Shown: positions 34,200 to 46,168 of the stretch, piece by piece
Position numbering within the stretch: the first letter of the stretch is position 1
How the letters are laid out: each line of letters opens with the position of its first letter
Assembly (NCBI GenBank): GCA_024291935.2
Contig: CM044326.1
Coordinates: 38,706,948-38,770,947 of the forward strand
Source: Okapia johnstoni
Taxonomy: Eukaryota > Chordata > Mammalia > Artiodactyla > Giraffidae
DNA length: 64,000 nt
Direction of reading: 5' to 3'
Position numbers and translations under genes: made by a program
The notes under the pieces: generated by a model
Database searches by the model: none
Told to the model about the DNA's origin: nothing
Seen by the model: only the letters and a program-made list of their open reading frames with translations

Positions 34200-35160
34200 C
34201 CACTCCGGGGCAGTGGGCGGGAAGGTAGGCAGCTGAGACACCGGTTGCCGGGAGATCCGCAGAGGCCGTAGCTGCGCGACAGGTCCTGAGTTGGAGACCC
34301 GGCTCACTGCCTGTCTCCCCGCGGCTGCGCGGGTCCCCGGGAGGCTTCAGCCGCGTCCCCAACGCGTCCCCAACCGCAGTCGCTCGCTGCGCCCCACCTG
34401 AGATTCGCGGGAGATTAGAGGCGCCCCAGGCGGAAGGGTAGATTCAGAGAGGAAACGTGAGAAGAGTGGAAACATGTATCAAATCCAGTGAAACACACGA
34501 GAGACTGAAAACACCGCGCCCAGAAGCCAAACACCGAGCTCCCATTTGGACCCCGCTGCACCCCCACCAGGCACGCGGGCCTGAGGTTCTGGGAGGCACC
34601 TCGGGGCCTCAGGTGGCAAGGACCCCAGGGGATGCCTGCGCCCCCCCACCCCCCGCAATTCCGCAGCTGGAGACAAGAATTGTCAAGGCGGGGAGAACAG
34701 ATCTTGTCAAATTAGCCCGCACTTAAGAAAGAGAAAAAGAAAAACGTCGCAGTCGATAAGGTATACCAGTCGGGGTGAATTTCGGAACCTGGGCCCGCGC
34801 GGCCTCCCTACCCCCACCTCGCCCCATCCCAGCCCCAGGCAGACTGCCCGATGGCATCGCGAAGGGGACGGGCTCTCGCGCTGGTCCCACGCTGCCTCTC
34901 GTCGTCAGCCCAGCGCAGGGAGCCCTGGCACACGTTCGAGTTTGCAAACCGGCTGGGGGTGAGAGGACTTCTCGGGGTCGGGGATGGGGGGTCTCCGCTC
35001 CTGCTGCCTCTCAGGCAGACACTCATCAAGGAACCCTGAAACCTGGAGAGCCTGGGCAGATGCCGGGCTCCTGCGTTTTCACGCTTGCGGAGGGCGCACC
35101 ACCCCTGCGCGGGCCAGGCGATCCCAACTGGCAGGGCTGATCCTGGCGGCCTGGCCTCAC
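34200..35160. promoter_or_regulatory. CpG island, possible promoter
   Basis: About 950 bases that are strikingly GC-rich and dense in CpG compared with everything around them ('gctgcgcgggtccccgg', 'cccaacgcgtccccaaccg', 'ctgggcccgcgcggcct', 'cgatggcatcgcgaag'). There is a GGGCGG Sp1-type box at 34215-34220. Keeping CpG in a mammal implies germline hypomethylation, usual for promoters. No TATA box is evident. Open frames of up to 136 codons (for example 35085-35495) run here because stops are rare in GC-rich DNA, and none resembles a protein I know. Possible splice-donor-like sites (for example 'ggctggggg|gtgagagg' near 34950-34965) are weak evidence. It could start a non-coding RNA or an unrecognised 5' exon. 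Confidence 0.75.
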
Positions 35161-35989
35161 TTAGTCTTTTTTTTTTGAATGATTGTTGTTCAGTTCTTCA
35201 CCGGCCGCCACGAAGTGAGATGAAAATTCGGAGCCGAGCTCGGCTCTGGTCACCGCATCAGCTTTTCCACTCCTCCCCAGGAGACCAGGAAAACTGTTTC
35301 CTCCTCCAGACCCTCTGCTTTCGCCCAGTCTTCCTTTTCCCACTTGACTTTAGGATTGCAAAGGCAGAGACTTTCCTCAGGGTCAACCACAGGTGGCTGG
35401 AGGCACTGGCTTCTACAGCAGATTGCCAACGTCCCCTTTCTGGAGCCCCTACCCTCCCTCCAACGCGAGGTGGTGGCTTGTCCTCCCTTGATTAGAGTGG
35501 GCACTGCCCGGTGCTTCCTGATGGTTCTGGCCTTGCTGACCCAGGCAGCAGCTTCCAACTGTCCCTTAGCATTTTGTCTAGAAGGGATGCAAGACGAATT
35601 ACTGAAGTGACATAAAAATCCTGCTTTGATTTACAAATAGATTAATTAACTATAAGAGCTTGATTTTTTTTTCCCCCTCCAGGGGCTTGGGATTTTTTTT
35701 TTTTAATTTTTTAAATGAGAGAATGCCAAACAGATAGCTCAAATAATAAAGTAACCTTCTAACACAAATACAGTGGAATAAAAGTGTACAGCAGATAAGG
35801 TAATTGAAAGTTATAATAACCAAAAGTTGTGTATTTCAGGCAGATGACTGCAGATTGAGACACAATATACCATATGGTAAGCAGTGCCTTTTCATCTTGG
35901 CACTGACCCTATGTCCCCATTTGCTGAGACAATCAAAAGTCTAGACTGAGACCTTTGATGAATAGGAGGTCTGGAAAACTGGTTGCCTT
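35161..35989. other. Unique sequence downstream of the CpG island
   Basis: GC content falls after 35160. T-rich runs occur at 35166-35176 and 35690-35705. No exon is recognised. The part 35720-35890 is AT-rich and repeat-free. Confidence 0.45.
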
Positions 35990-36105
35990 CACCCACCCTG
36001 GAGAAAAGATGAGGTCAGAATGCAACACCTTTATTTACCAAATGGATAAACTGAGGTCCAGAGAGGTCTTGCCCAAGACTGGTGAAAGAGTGACTAAACC
36101 AGACT
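35990..36105 (-). mobile_element. MIR fragment (weak)
   Basis: 'aaatggataaactgaggtc' then 'cagagaggtcttgcccaag' fits the antisense MIR core. Confidence 0.5.
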
Positions 36106-36139
36106 TGACCTAGTTCTCCGTGATAATGGGCACAGCCCT

Positions 36140-36352
36140 TGAAACTTCCCTGACCGTCCAGTGGTTAAGACATTGCCTTCCAAGGCTGGGGATGCCGGTT
36201 CAATCCCTGGTTGGGGAGCTAAGACCCCGCATACTTTGCAGCCAGGGGGAGAAAAAACTCAAAACAAAACAGAAGCAATATTGTAACAAATTCAACAAAG
36301 ACTTTAAAAATAGTCCACATCAAAAAAAACAAAACAAACAAACAAACAAAGC
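36140..36352 (+). mobile_element. CHR-type SINE with 3' extension
   Basis: Head 'cttccctgaccgtccagtg', B-box-like 'ggttcaatccctggttgg', then 'gaagcaatattgtaacaaa', 'gactttaaaaatagtccac' and an (AAAC)n tail. It has the same structure as the copy at 30973. Confidence 0.9.
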
Positions 36353-36359
36353 CCACAAT

Positions 36360-36485
36360 GCCCAGCTTGTAAGGTTCTCAGCTCCATGCTACAGATGGGA
36401 AAACTGAGGCTGGGAGAGACTAAGTGACCACATCAAGCTCTCCTGCTAAGAGTGGCAGAACTGCAACACTACAGGCGATGCTACC
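36360..36485 (-). mobile_element. MIR fragment
   Basis: 'cagatgggaaaactgaggc', 'tgggagagactaagtgacc', 'agagtggcagaactgcaac' is the antisense MIR core. Confidence 0.65.
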
Positions 36486-38227
36486 TCTTCTGCTCCTGCC
36501 ACCTGTCTGAGGACCACTCCCAGTTGTTCCCATCATTAGACCTGGGGAGCTGGTCCACTTTGCCGTGACTCTGTTCAGATCAGTGACCCTCCTCTTCCGT
36601 CGCTGTGGAATTTAAAAGTGGATTGTTCTGAACCTTTGATGAAATGCTGTGGAATTTTGTGATATTGCTGCCTCATCTCCATAAATGAAAAACAGCTCCA
36701 GAGCAGAGCTCCTGTAAGAAGAATCTTGGCCCTATAGGGGTTAAGCAGGTGTGCTGGTGCTGGCATCAAAAGCAAAGTTAGGATTCTGAATCCTCAGTTT
36801 TATTGTTTAAGAGGTTCAAGTTCACAGCTTCCTGCATGGAAGCCTCTTCATTTTTTTGGAGCCAAGCTTAAATACATGCCTCTAAAAACTTGGCCTGCCA
36901 TTATCCTTAGCTGTTAATGAAGCTTTGAAAACTTTACATTATGTTTACAGTGCACTGTGTGAATTGCAAAATAAATTAGAACCTGCTGCAAAGAAATTGA
37001 AGTTTTTCAATAAATGCAACAAAAAGCAGGAGACAGCCTCTTCTTCTTAGATAATATGGCCACTCTGATAGTTCTTTCTAAGGGGGGAAAAAGGACTTTG
37101 GAAAAAGTAAACCTTTACTTCTAAAAGATAAAACATAACACCTAAGGGTTCATAGATTGCATGGCAGTCTGAGTTGAATATTCTGCAAAGACAAGGTAGT
37201 GAAGAAGAAACAAGGAGAGAGTAAGTAGAATGTGTGAGTGAGAAAAGCGTTCCTTTGCCATATAGGAAACCAAAAACACAGACGGCATAAACCATTCATT
37301 CCGTTAAAAGCAACAACAGAAAACAAAATTATAATATGGATTAACTCGAGTTCTAAGGCAGATTCCAGGTAAATATTATAATTGCTTTTGATTTTTTAAG
37401 CAACCTGTGCTAAATTCAGGAGACCAAAAATAGATTTTTAAAAGAAACGTATAAACAAAACCTTGCACAAGGAGAAACAGCTGATGCTTTGCAAACCTCT
37501 AGCCTAGAAGGTACTCTTAAAATACATTCTTTAGAACATTACTACTCAATTTCAAAAATGAAATATGTATGCTTTCTTCTTTCTCTAAATTTCAAAGCTG
37601 GGGAAAAAAGAGTTTGGAAATCTGACCCTAAAAATTACTATTGTTAAATGGACCAGGTATGTAAGCTTTTATGAACAGAAGGAAAGCTTGGGTTTCAATC
37701 AGATAAATACAAAAAAAAAAAAAAAAACCTGCCAATTATTCACAGCAATTAAATTCTTGAAATTTTGAGAGACTAAAGAATAATTTTCAATTCAACTTCT
37801 TGAAATATTTAATTTGTTTTAAAATTAGGGATATGCCCTCAAAACAGATGCAAAAATGATACAAACTTTAATCACCCTGGCAGTCCAATTAGACTGTTTC
37901 ACCATGTCCTGTTATCAAAGCTGTGAGTGCAGAAAAATAGAGAAAAGAAAGAAGAAAGAAATAAAGAGTGTTTTCTAAAATCCTAGCTTAGATTTGCATT
38001 AATATGGTACATTTCCAGAATACCTTCATATAAATGGCTGTTAACAAATTACCCAATTTCTCCCTGCGAAAGAAAATCCTATTGCATTTTCTAATTTAAA
38101 AAATATCTAGCATTTTGAAACTTTTCCTAAGAATTTAAAGCAAGAAGATGTACATGATGAAAAATCTCAGAAAATTACATGTGACTGTACAGCGACTGGT
38201 CATTCTGAAGACCATTTCTCTGTCTGT
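36486..38227. other. Repeat-poor block, candidate conserved element at 36780-38110
   Basis: There is no recognised transposon over 1.7 kb. From 36780 the sequence is AT-rich with homeobox- and forkhead-like cores ('ttagctgttaatgaagc', 'attatgtttacagtgcac', 'ttctaatttaaaaaat'). A poly-A run sits at about 37710-37727. No reading frame of interest was found. Confidence 0.4.
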
Positions 38228-38335
38228 GTGTGCTGTGTGTGCTAAGTCACAGCACAGTTGTGTACGAGTCTGTGTGACCCCAGGGACTGTAGGCTGCCAG
38301 GCTCCTCTGTCTATGTCTACCCCCACCAAAAACTT
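38228..38335 (-). mobile_element. BovA-type SINE fragment
   Basis: 'gtgtgctaagtcacagcac', 'ccccagggactgtaggctg', 'ccaggctcctctgtctat' is the outer BovA part. The rest of the SINE is missing. Confidence 0.8.
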
Positions 38336-39434
38336 TAAGTTCATGGGAATGGATGCAGCAGAGGCCTGGTCTTAAATTGGGCTTTGTGAACAGAAAATTT
38401 AAAAAATTGCAATGCTTGCTTTCTCTCTCCCTTCTTGCCTTCCTCTCTTTTATCCTTTTTCTTTCCTTTTTTTTTTTTAAATATCATTTATTTGAGAGGT
38501 GACTTGGGAGAAGTAGAAAAGAACAGAATGTAAAGCCAAAAGCCTTGAAATCTTACATGAGCTCTCAGTTCCCAGCTGGGTGACTTCTGTCTCATTACTG
38601 AGTTTCACTGAAGACTTGGTTTCTTATATAGATACGGACATGGGTTTGAAAAGAATACAGACAGAGGTATATAGATATAAGCATAGATTTAGGTATAGAT
38701 ATGGCTCTGAGTATAGATTTTGGGAAAAGATAGAGATATGGAAATATGCACATAGAGATAGAAGGGAGAAATACAGATTTGAAAGGATGTTGATGTGGAA
38801 ATAGATACAGATTTATTAGAGATAATATGGTGTTGATAATAACAAGAATTATCTCGTCTACCTCACAGGCTCAATGGCGGACAGAAGAAAGAATGGATGC
38901 TATTGTTTTTTGTAAATTGAAAGCGTGGGAAATATTAATATAACGTTACCTCCACTTGACCGGTGCCTGGTGCTTTTTCAATGAATTTAGCAATGCGAAT
39001 ACCAAGTGAGGAAGAGGGTTTGAGTGGAGAGCATCATAACTAGGGTTTGCCTCGACGTTCATTCTTCTGTGTTTGTTCACATCACATCCACTTCTCTGAG
39101 GGCTTTGCAGGTAGGGAAGAGAGTTTGCTTTACTTGACCTGCTTTTTAAAAAGTAATCGGTACTATTTTTTATTGTGGACACAACTTCTTTTTTCCTTAC
39201 TAAAATGGTATTGGAAGAAGCATTAATATGATTGAACATGCACTATTGGTTTCATATATCCTGATCACATTTTCGGAAGCAGTGATTCAAGCTTCTAAAT
39301 CTGGGGCGTTTCGGGATCTGGTTCTATAGACCCTGTTCTGGCTGGAGACACAAGCACTTGATTCTGTTTCAAGTTTTCTCAGTGTACGGCTATCTTGGTT
39401 CACTTTTAAGCATAATTTCTAATGATCAGATCAG
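38336..39434. other. Unique sequence with TAGATA-rich stretch
   Basis: A CT-rich run lies at 38420-38480. A degenerate TAGATA/GATATA stretch at about 38625-38820 looks like an eroded tetranucleotide microsatellite ('aggtatatagatataagc', 'ttaggtatagatatggc'). The rest is unclassified. Confidence 0.5.
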
Positions 39435-39612
39435 TCGCCAGCATCCATTAAGTACCTTTCCTGAGCCAGACATACAGACCACACGTGGCCTCATGCCCAC
39501 TAATTGCTCACCGTCTCTCTCAATGCTGGAACACTAGATCGTCTTTGATCCGTTTGAGTGATGAGGAAACTGAGGCACAGAGAGCAGGCAGGAAATCCCC
39601 CATCTGATCAGG
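39435..39612 (-). mobile_element. MIR
   Basis: 'ccattaagtacctttcctg', 'agccagacatacagac', 'gatgaggaaactgaggcac' in antisense MIR order. Confidence 0.7.
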
Positions 39613-39721
39613 GGACTCCAGACACAAGCTCAGTCCTCAGCAGCCTGTGATCTCCATGACTTTTAAGGAAATAAATACAAATCACAAATATTGAGTGCCT
39701 TGATTTGCCTGTAGTTGGGCT

Positions 39722-39797
39722 CAGGGAAGCCTGGCATGCTGCAGTCCATGGGGTCTCAAAGAGTCGGACACAACTGAGCGACTGAATGACAGCAAAC
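39722..39797 (+). mobile_element. BovB 3'-terminal fragment
   Basis: Only the last 75 bases: 'agggaagcctggcatgctg', 'cagtccatggggtctcaaa', 'gagtcggacacaactgagc', 'gactgaatgac'. It is either severely 5'-truncated or a BovA half. Confidence 0.88.
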
Positions 39798-40854
39798 AAA
39801 GGCATTTCTCCAGACACGGTTAAAGACCCAGTCAGCAATCCCAAGACTTGGATATTTCACTGGCAGAGGTAATGAGGGAGGGCCTTCAGGTCAGGGTTGT
39901 TCCAACAACTGCATTATCCCAAGTATGAACATCCATGAGCACAGTCAAGGGGGACACAGCTAGGGGTACCCAAAACTCTCCTTGAAGCATCAGTGTGCAG
40001 CAGACTCATGGAGCCTGGCAGGGTGGCTACATCACCTGCCCTGCTCTTTCTCTAACACAGCAAGAAATTGAGACCCAGAGACACCAAGTTGCCAGGATGT
40101 GGACCGTGAATTCTGACCTCAGGGCTGAGGTCAATGCTGGCACATTTTTCCAGCACAGGTGAAAGTTGGAAGAGTGGAGAAAAAAGTTCAGTTTTGCTTG
40201 GATTAGAGTCATAAGTAGCCTAGCAGGGAGAAATCCCACCCCCCAAAGCTTCTTGGTCCCTGACTTCACAGGCGCCCTCACTGGGGAACGGAAATATCAC
40301 AAATGCGCTGACTTCTTTCCTAGTGAATTGAAGGAGGCACAGGTCTCCGTCCTGGGACATCCAGAAGTACCCACTTAAATCTACCTGATCTGCTAACGGG
40401 ACAGTCCCACGGGGTCCGTTTGTCACCTGGGCTTTTCGGCTCCCAGTTCTTTCTGTGCCAAGGGAGCTGTATACTTTCTGCAGTTCTATGTTGGCAGTGC
40501 CTTCCTGCAGCACAAATTATTATGTACCAACTCCAAGTAGTGGTTCTCTGTCCAGCTTTTGCCTCTCATACTGGTTACAGAAACATGCATGACCTGTGAC
40601 TTGGCTCTTTGGCCTTTGACACGGGCACAGCTTTGAATTCTCAGAGACTAAGAAATATTGCTAATTCTCCACCAGCAGAAAGAGGCTGAGTGAAAATAAA
40701 ACACCGGACGCTTTTATACTATCCTTATTGGTGTGCCACGACGTTCTTTCCACCTGCAAGACCATTTGGACTCACCCACCAACACTTTGAATGTCAGCAC
40801 TTGTTCCAATAAAACACATAAAATAAGCTTTGGGCTAAAAGTTAAGGGACATAG
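39798..40854. other. Unique sequence, no gene recognised
   Basis: Open frames of 60-100 codons on both strands overlap at 40027-40513. None has domain character and I treat them as chance. Confidence 0.4.
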
Positions 40855-40945
40855 GTCAGGCCCAGCTTCTGAGTCACTTGAGTTAGACATTTACCCTTAC
40901 TTCCCTCATCTATGAAGTGGGGTTGAAAAACTTGCCCGGCCTCAA
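40855..40945 (+). mobile_element. MIR fragment
   Basis: 'cttctgagtcacttgagtt', 'agacatttacccttacttc', 'cctcatctatgaagtgggg' is the sense MIR core. Confidence 0.6.
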
Positions 40946-40973
40946 TTCACAGGAGCAGGCATGTTGGCGAAGA

Positions 40974-41015
40974 TGGAGCTGGTGGTGAAGATGGAGCTGG
41001 TGGTGAAGATGGGGT
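40974..41015. repeat. Short 18-bp tandem repeat
   Basis: The unit gaagatggagctggtggt is repeated about 2.3 times. Confidence 0.9.
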
Positions 41016-41021
41016 GATGTC

Positions 41022-41210
41022 TAGCCTCTACTTGGTGCTTATTTTGTGCTAACTCAGTCATTGCCCGTTTATACCTAATTCCCACCATTACCTTATGAGG
41101 TAGGACTTTCGTGATTCCCCCAGATTCCAGAAGAGGAGACAGAGGTCAAGAGAGTTTCCTTACCCAAGTCACACATTGCCAAAGACTTGATTCTTTGTGG
41201 GTTGGATTTG
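41022..41210 (-). mobile_element. MIR
   Basis: 'acttggtgcttattttgtg', 'ccttatgaggtaggacttt', 'cagaagaggagacagaggt', 'cttacccaagtcacaca' follow the antisense MIR order. Confidence 0.75.
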
Positions 41211-41839
41211 AAAGCGTGTGCAAAAAATGCTTTGACAAGCCTAGATAAAATGCATCTAAATGTTAGAGTTAGGAAGCACGTTAAGCATTTTTGTTGTGGT
41301 ATTCATTTAGGGCACTTTAGTGGGGTCTGGCGAGTTAATCCTAGATTTGTCTAGATTTACTATCCCAGGCCTTGTGAAATAGAAATCTTCAGGATCCCTG
41401 CTATCTCTGAAATTCTAAGCTTTTTATGTAATAAAAGGCTGCTATTGGGCAGGATGACGGTTTGAGGGAAATGCAAATTCTCCAGACCCAAAGCGAACCA
41501 GTTAGGGATTTGATGCTGCTAATCCAGCTTCCAAAAATGCCTTCCATACTCCACTGCCAGGTCCTGAAGCAGCACAGATCCTTAGGCTTTGACCTTGGAC
41601 TACAAGGGGTCACTTCTCTCCCCTTTGCCCCAGAGCCCGCATTTCTATTGAAAATCTACAGTAGCACATTGTGTTCACCTCTCTGGACTGGACGAAGGAC
41701 CCAGTGAAGTAGTGGATGGGAGAGGACTCAACCCAAAGAGCACGGGAGGATCTGTTTGTTCTTAAGCTCTCCTTGGGGTTTCTTCCCATTTCCACCGTCT
41801 TTTCTTTTTAGTTTTCTCTGATTTATTTTCAAGAGTATG
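41211..41839. other. Unique sequence, no gene recognised
   Basis: Nothing recognised beyond short random open frames. Confidence 0.45.
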
Positions 41840-41841
41840 TG

Positions 41842-42040
41842 TGTGCTCAGTCATGTCCGAATCTTTGCGACCCCATGGACTGTAACCTGCCAGGCTCCTC
41901 TGTCCATGGAATTTTCCAGACATGAATACTGGAGTTGGTTACCACTTCCTCCTTCAGGGGATCTTTCTGACCCAGGGATCAAACCCACATCTCCTACAGC
42001 TCCTGAATTGCAGATGGATTCCTTACCTGTGGAGCCATTG
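41842..42040 (-). mobile_element. Bov-tA SINE
   Basis: Antisense copy: 'gtgtgctcagtcatgtccg', 'gcgaccccatggactgtaa', 'ggggatctttctgacccag', 'tgcagatggattccttacc'. The head end is altered. Confidence 0.93.
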
Positions 42041-42125
42041 ACTATATTCACTAAAAAGGCATGGTGTACATTTGCACTTGGAGTCTTTTTTTTTTCTGGC
42101 CCCTTCATCCTCTCCCTGTTAATGA

Positions 42126-42222
42126 GTGAAAGTGAAAATAAAAGTGCTGCTTAGTCGTGTCCAACTCCTTGCGAACCCATGGACTACAGCTCACCAAGCT
42201 CCTCTGTCCATGGAATTCTGTT
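42126..42222 (-). mobile_element. BovA SINE fragment
   Basis: 'gtgaaagtgaaaataaaag' (the dimer linker type), 'tgctgcttagtcgtgtcca', 'ctctgtccatggaattctg'. It is a single partial BovA unit. Confidence 0.85.
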
Positions 42223-43554
42223 AATGAGACTCGTTCTTAAGACTGAGTCTCATCCCTAGGTTTCTCCACTCATCATCCCCAACCCCCGGTACCTCCAGGT
42301 CCCAGCACCTTTCAGAAAAGACCTAGAATCAGACAAGCTCCGAAAAAGGAAAATGCAAGCCACAAGCTTTCTTTCAGTGGCTAGTTTTATATTCCTGATT
42401 ATATTCCTACTGTGTTTCTGCAAGAAAAAAAAAAAAAAAAATTATCAGCCATCTGCACGGGGAAGGGGGAAAAAAAAAAAAACAACCCGAAAAGTCTATC
42501 ACTTTTAGGTTTTAGGGTAATAGTGGCTTTTACCTTCTTACTTTGATTCATTACCTTTGCAAAAGCATAAATCTGTCATTTCATCACTAACTTCTATCTT
42601 AGGCATGTTAATTAGAATAATAATCACAACCTCAGTGATGTGGATTTTATAAACTGAGTTATTTTCCTTAATTGCCTGGGCAGAGCTGGCTAGAAAGGAG
42701 CACAGATATTGCAAAAAACGTTTCTTTGGAGATGCATTTTGGAACTTTATATTGTTTTTAGGTAGAAAGGGTGTTTGCTTCACGGAACTTTTCTTTTCTA
42801 AACTCAAAATCGTCCCTGCTAATAAAATGGACCTATATCCTCCTTTCCGGGTAGCCTTTATGAATCCCTAAATGGGCTGCTTGGATTGGAAAGAATCCTT
42901 CTCCAAAAAGAAATACGCCTGTTTGTTTGTATTTAAAGTATATCTGAGAAACCTACGATGTGCCCAGCACCAGGCTAAGATTTAGGGATGTGGAGTGACT
43001 ACATCGGATGTATATGGCCTGAAATCATCTCCCTAATATTTCTCTATTAAAATTTGTTTTATAATATGTGCAAGAGTCTTTTTTCTCAGGGCAATAAAAC
43101 AATGTTTCATTAATGATAGAGACAAATTAATGTGTGTGATCCCAGTAATTTTCACTTTAAACATTAGGTCTTCTCTTGCCGAACATTTTCACAGCAAGTT
43201 GATCACAATTTGACATGCATACAATTTAGGGAGATTGATTCATTATACAACTGAAAAAAATTCTTGAATTGCAATTGTCAAATAATGATTGTTCAGCTAA
43301 GGAGTTTTGATGTTCTGAAAGTAGCCTTATAAATCTACCCCACTGAACCAACTTGCAAAAATTTCAAAGCAAAATAAAAGACTTGGCCCTGAAAAGTGAT
43401 GCTTGTGATGGAGAGTTTAGACATACTCAGTGTGAAAGAGTGACCTCAAGTGCTGGTACTCCTAATTCCTAAATATCAAATAATATTCATTGATTTGTCT
43501 TTTCTTTTTGTATGAAAGGATTGTGAAGAGATAGTGTCAGGGTCATAAAATTAA
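42223..43554. other. Repeat-poor block, candidate conserved element at 42990-43400
   Basis: There are two A-rich runs at 42423-42441 and 42470-42485, and no transposon. 43040-43400 is AT-rich and complex, with TAAT and octamer-like cores ('tcattaatgatagagaca', 'aattaatgtgtgtgat', 'gacatgcatacaattt'). No exon was recognised. Confidence 0.4.
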
Positions 43555-43745
43555 TATTTGTTGAATGTCTGCTAAGACACTTTCACACTCATTAGCCACC
43601 CCAATAGCAGATACTCACATCGCCATACAGGAACACAGAGGAAGGCACCTTTAAGTCAGAGATGCTAAACAAATTATCTGAAGTCACTCAGCATAAAACA
43701 GCTGAATTACTCATCACGACCCCAGAGCCCATGTTTATCCTCCCC
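43555..43745 (-). mobile_element. MIR fragment (weak)
   Basis: 'agatgctaaacaaattatc', 'tgaagtcactcagcataaa', 'acgaccccagagcccatg' fits antisense MIR. Confidence 0.55.
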
Positions 43746-45882
43746 TCTCCACCCTATGCTTCTATAAAAATATCCCCAAATCAACTTTATTTTATTTTGT
43801 TCTGGTTACAGAAATAAATGCAGAAGCATCAGGAAAAAAATTTGAAAAAACAATTATAGTCAAAAGGCAAAAGTTCATGCATTCATCTCAACATCCATAA
43901 AGAGTTATTTCTCTTTCCACTCTTCCTTCTGTGTTTTATCATCATGATCACACTGTATCGGAGGATGAGAAGTGAGTGCGTTCATGAAGCCTCAGAACGA
44001 CTAGAATTGTGCATTGTCTATGATTTTTAAGTGAAGAATTCCAGCATGTCGATTTTTCAATCTCCCCACTAAACTGGGAAGCAGTCTAGAGCCCATCTGA
44101 AGTCCTAAACCAGGTGTGGTCCAAAAGGCAGGGAAGTAGCTCCATCTCCGTGGCCTGGGCCGTGTGGTCTGGATCTCTCTCCTGTTCATCATTCTTTTTT
44201 TCACTGAGCACCACCCACATCCCTCATACTTCCTTGACAATCCTCTGCCTTTTCTCCCCCAAACACAATGGAAAGTTAATTGAATGTTTTAGACCTTGGC
44301 AATATCAAAGAAATGAAAAGAATGTAGGTTTCAACCATATTTCAATAATAAGTACATTAATTTTTACCTTTTAACTGACACTTGTACTAATTTCCTTAAA
44401 TGCTCTCTCTGGTTCTTTTTTGATCTGTCTGGCTTTGTTGGGCTGCAGATGAAGGCTTACTTCAAATGCAAAAAGATTAGCTCTCTTTTCCTTAATAGCA
44501 CAATTACAGATTGTGTGATGTCTCCATCATGAAAGCGAGCGGGGACAGACTTTTAAAGTCACACGAGTTTATTACAAAAGTGGCGGTAATAATTTTAATT
44601 ACTTTACTCTACAAAAGATAGCAAAATTGCTCTAATTGTCTAGTGGCATTTAGGAATTGTTGTGGGGAAAATGGGAGAAGAGCATTTAGTAGGTTTTGTC
44701 CCCCCTTTTAATTTGACTTGGGTCATTGTTTTAATAATGCGATAGATTTTTAACCTGTAGCCCAAATTCCAGAGACCCCAGGTACTTGAGAGTCTAGGAG
44801 AATGTAGAATAAGTTTCTTGATGTAATATTCAAAATGAACTAGAAATGATAGCTCTAAGTACTATTTGTGGGTTGCTATTTAAAGCCCAGGAAAAACAAA
44901 GAATAAACTCCTTCAATTTTGTCAAACGCGTACAATGTTTAAATTCAGCAGTGACTACAGTTCAAAAGACCAGATGTTCTTGTGTATTTATATAATTATT
45001 TTGCACAATAGTTTACCACTGGCAAAAAAAAAATTCCAAGCATATTGTTGTATTTGGCATTTCTGTGCTTGACAAAAAAGCTAGAGATTGCATTCTATTG
45101 AATTAATTCTAATTTTATTAAAGCCAAGAAGCGAGAAGAAGTAGAGAGACTATCATATTAGTCTTATGCTAAATTAAGTCCGAGAATAAGAAGCAACATT
45201 GATCTGAGAATAAAAAGCCTCAAGTCTAATGCATTCAGGTTCACAAGGGAGAAACTGAAGCAGTTTGACCCATTGTCAGTCTATTTTAAGATGAACATTT
45301 GTTAAATTCTAATGAAAAATGTTGCACTTAAACTCTGGCAAAGAGACAATTAGTACTTTCCCCAATCCTGCCAAGACTAAAAAAAAAAAAATCAGACTTT
45401 AAAAAAGTAAAAGAAAAAACCATGAAGAATAAGCACTTTTAAAATAGTCTTCTGGAGGATGTTACATTGTGATAAAATTAGATGCTTGCAACCAAATTAC
45501 CTAAAACTAAGGAACTCTGATTTATCTTGTATATGAGTACTTGGGTAGGAAGTTACACAGGTTCCCGTAATGAAGGGATTTTCCTGACAGTAAATTTATT
45601 AATTAAAAAAGAAAAATAGGACTTCTTCATGGAAGTTACGCACATAAAAGGAACGACTCTGGAGTATAATCATAGAGTGAGTGTTCTATGATATAATGCA
45701 GTTAAAATAGATTTAGCTTTTTGCATTTCTGGATTTCTAACTCTTTGTTCACAAAAATGATGAGTGTGAAAAATGTTACTGGGAGGTGGAGACGATTGAA
45801 TATCACACCGTGGAAGGAGAGTGAAACCTTTCCTCATTTCATGTTACCCAGATTTAGTGACTGGATTTTTTTTTTCCTAATA
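43746..45882. other. Repeat-poor block, candidate conserved elements at 44390-44770 and 44880-45870
   Basis: No ruminant repeat in 2.1 kb. 44390-44770 has the strongest enhancer-like look in the window: 'catgaaagcgagcgggga', 'ggcggtaataattttaatt', 'ataatgcgatagatttt'. Several TAAT sites and retained CpGs occur in an AT-rich context. No coding signal was found. Confidence 0.42.
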
Positions 45883-45883
45883 A

Positions 45884-46168
45884 AGAAAAGAAAGAAGTAA
45901 AGAAAGAGAGAGAGAAAAAATTAAGACAGAAAGGAGAAAGCAAAGGGAAGGAAGGAAGGAAGGGAATTACATAAATAGAGAGCCAAAACAAGAAAGAGAA
46001 GAGAGAGAGGGAGGGAAAGAAGGAAGGAATGAAGGAAGGGAGGGAAAGAGGAAGGGGGGAAGGAAATGCATGAAAGAGAGAAAGAGGGAAGGGAGAAAAA
46101 GACAGGGGAGGGGAAGAGAAAGAAAGGAGGGAGGAAGGAAAGAAGGAAGAGAGAGAGAGAAAGAAACT
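45884..46168. repeat. Polypurine (GGAA/GAAA) tract
   Basis: About 285 bases, almost all A and G on the top strand, made of gaag, ggaa and gaga units, with one short break near 45964-45985. Such tracts can form triplex DNA. The antisense 'protein' at 45967-46224, rich in Leu/Pro/Ser/Phe, is only its translation. Confidence 0.95.

Noticed and set aside
34775..35495. Open frames of 88-136 codons in the CpG island
   Set aside because: GC-rich DNA has few stops. Overlapping frames exist on both strands and none resembles a known protein. Some begin at GTG and not ATG.
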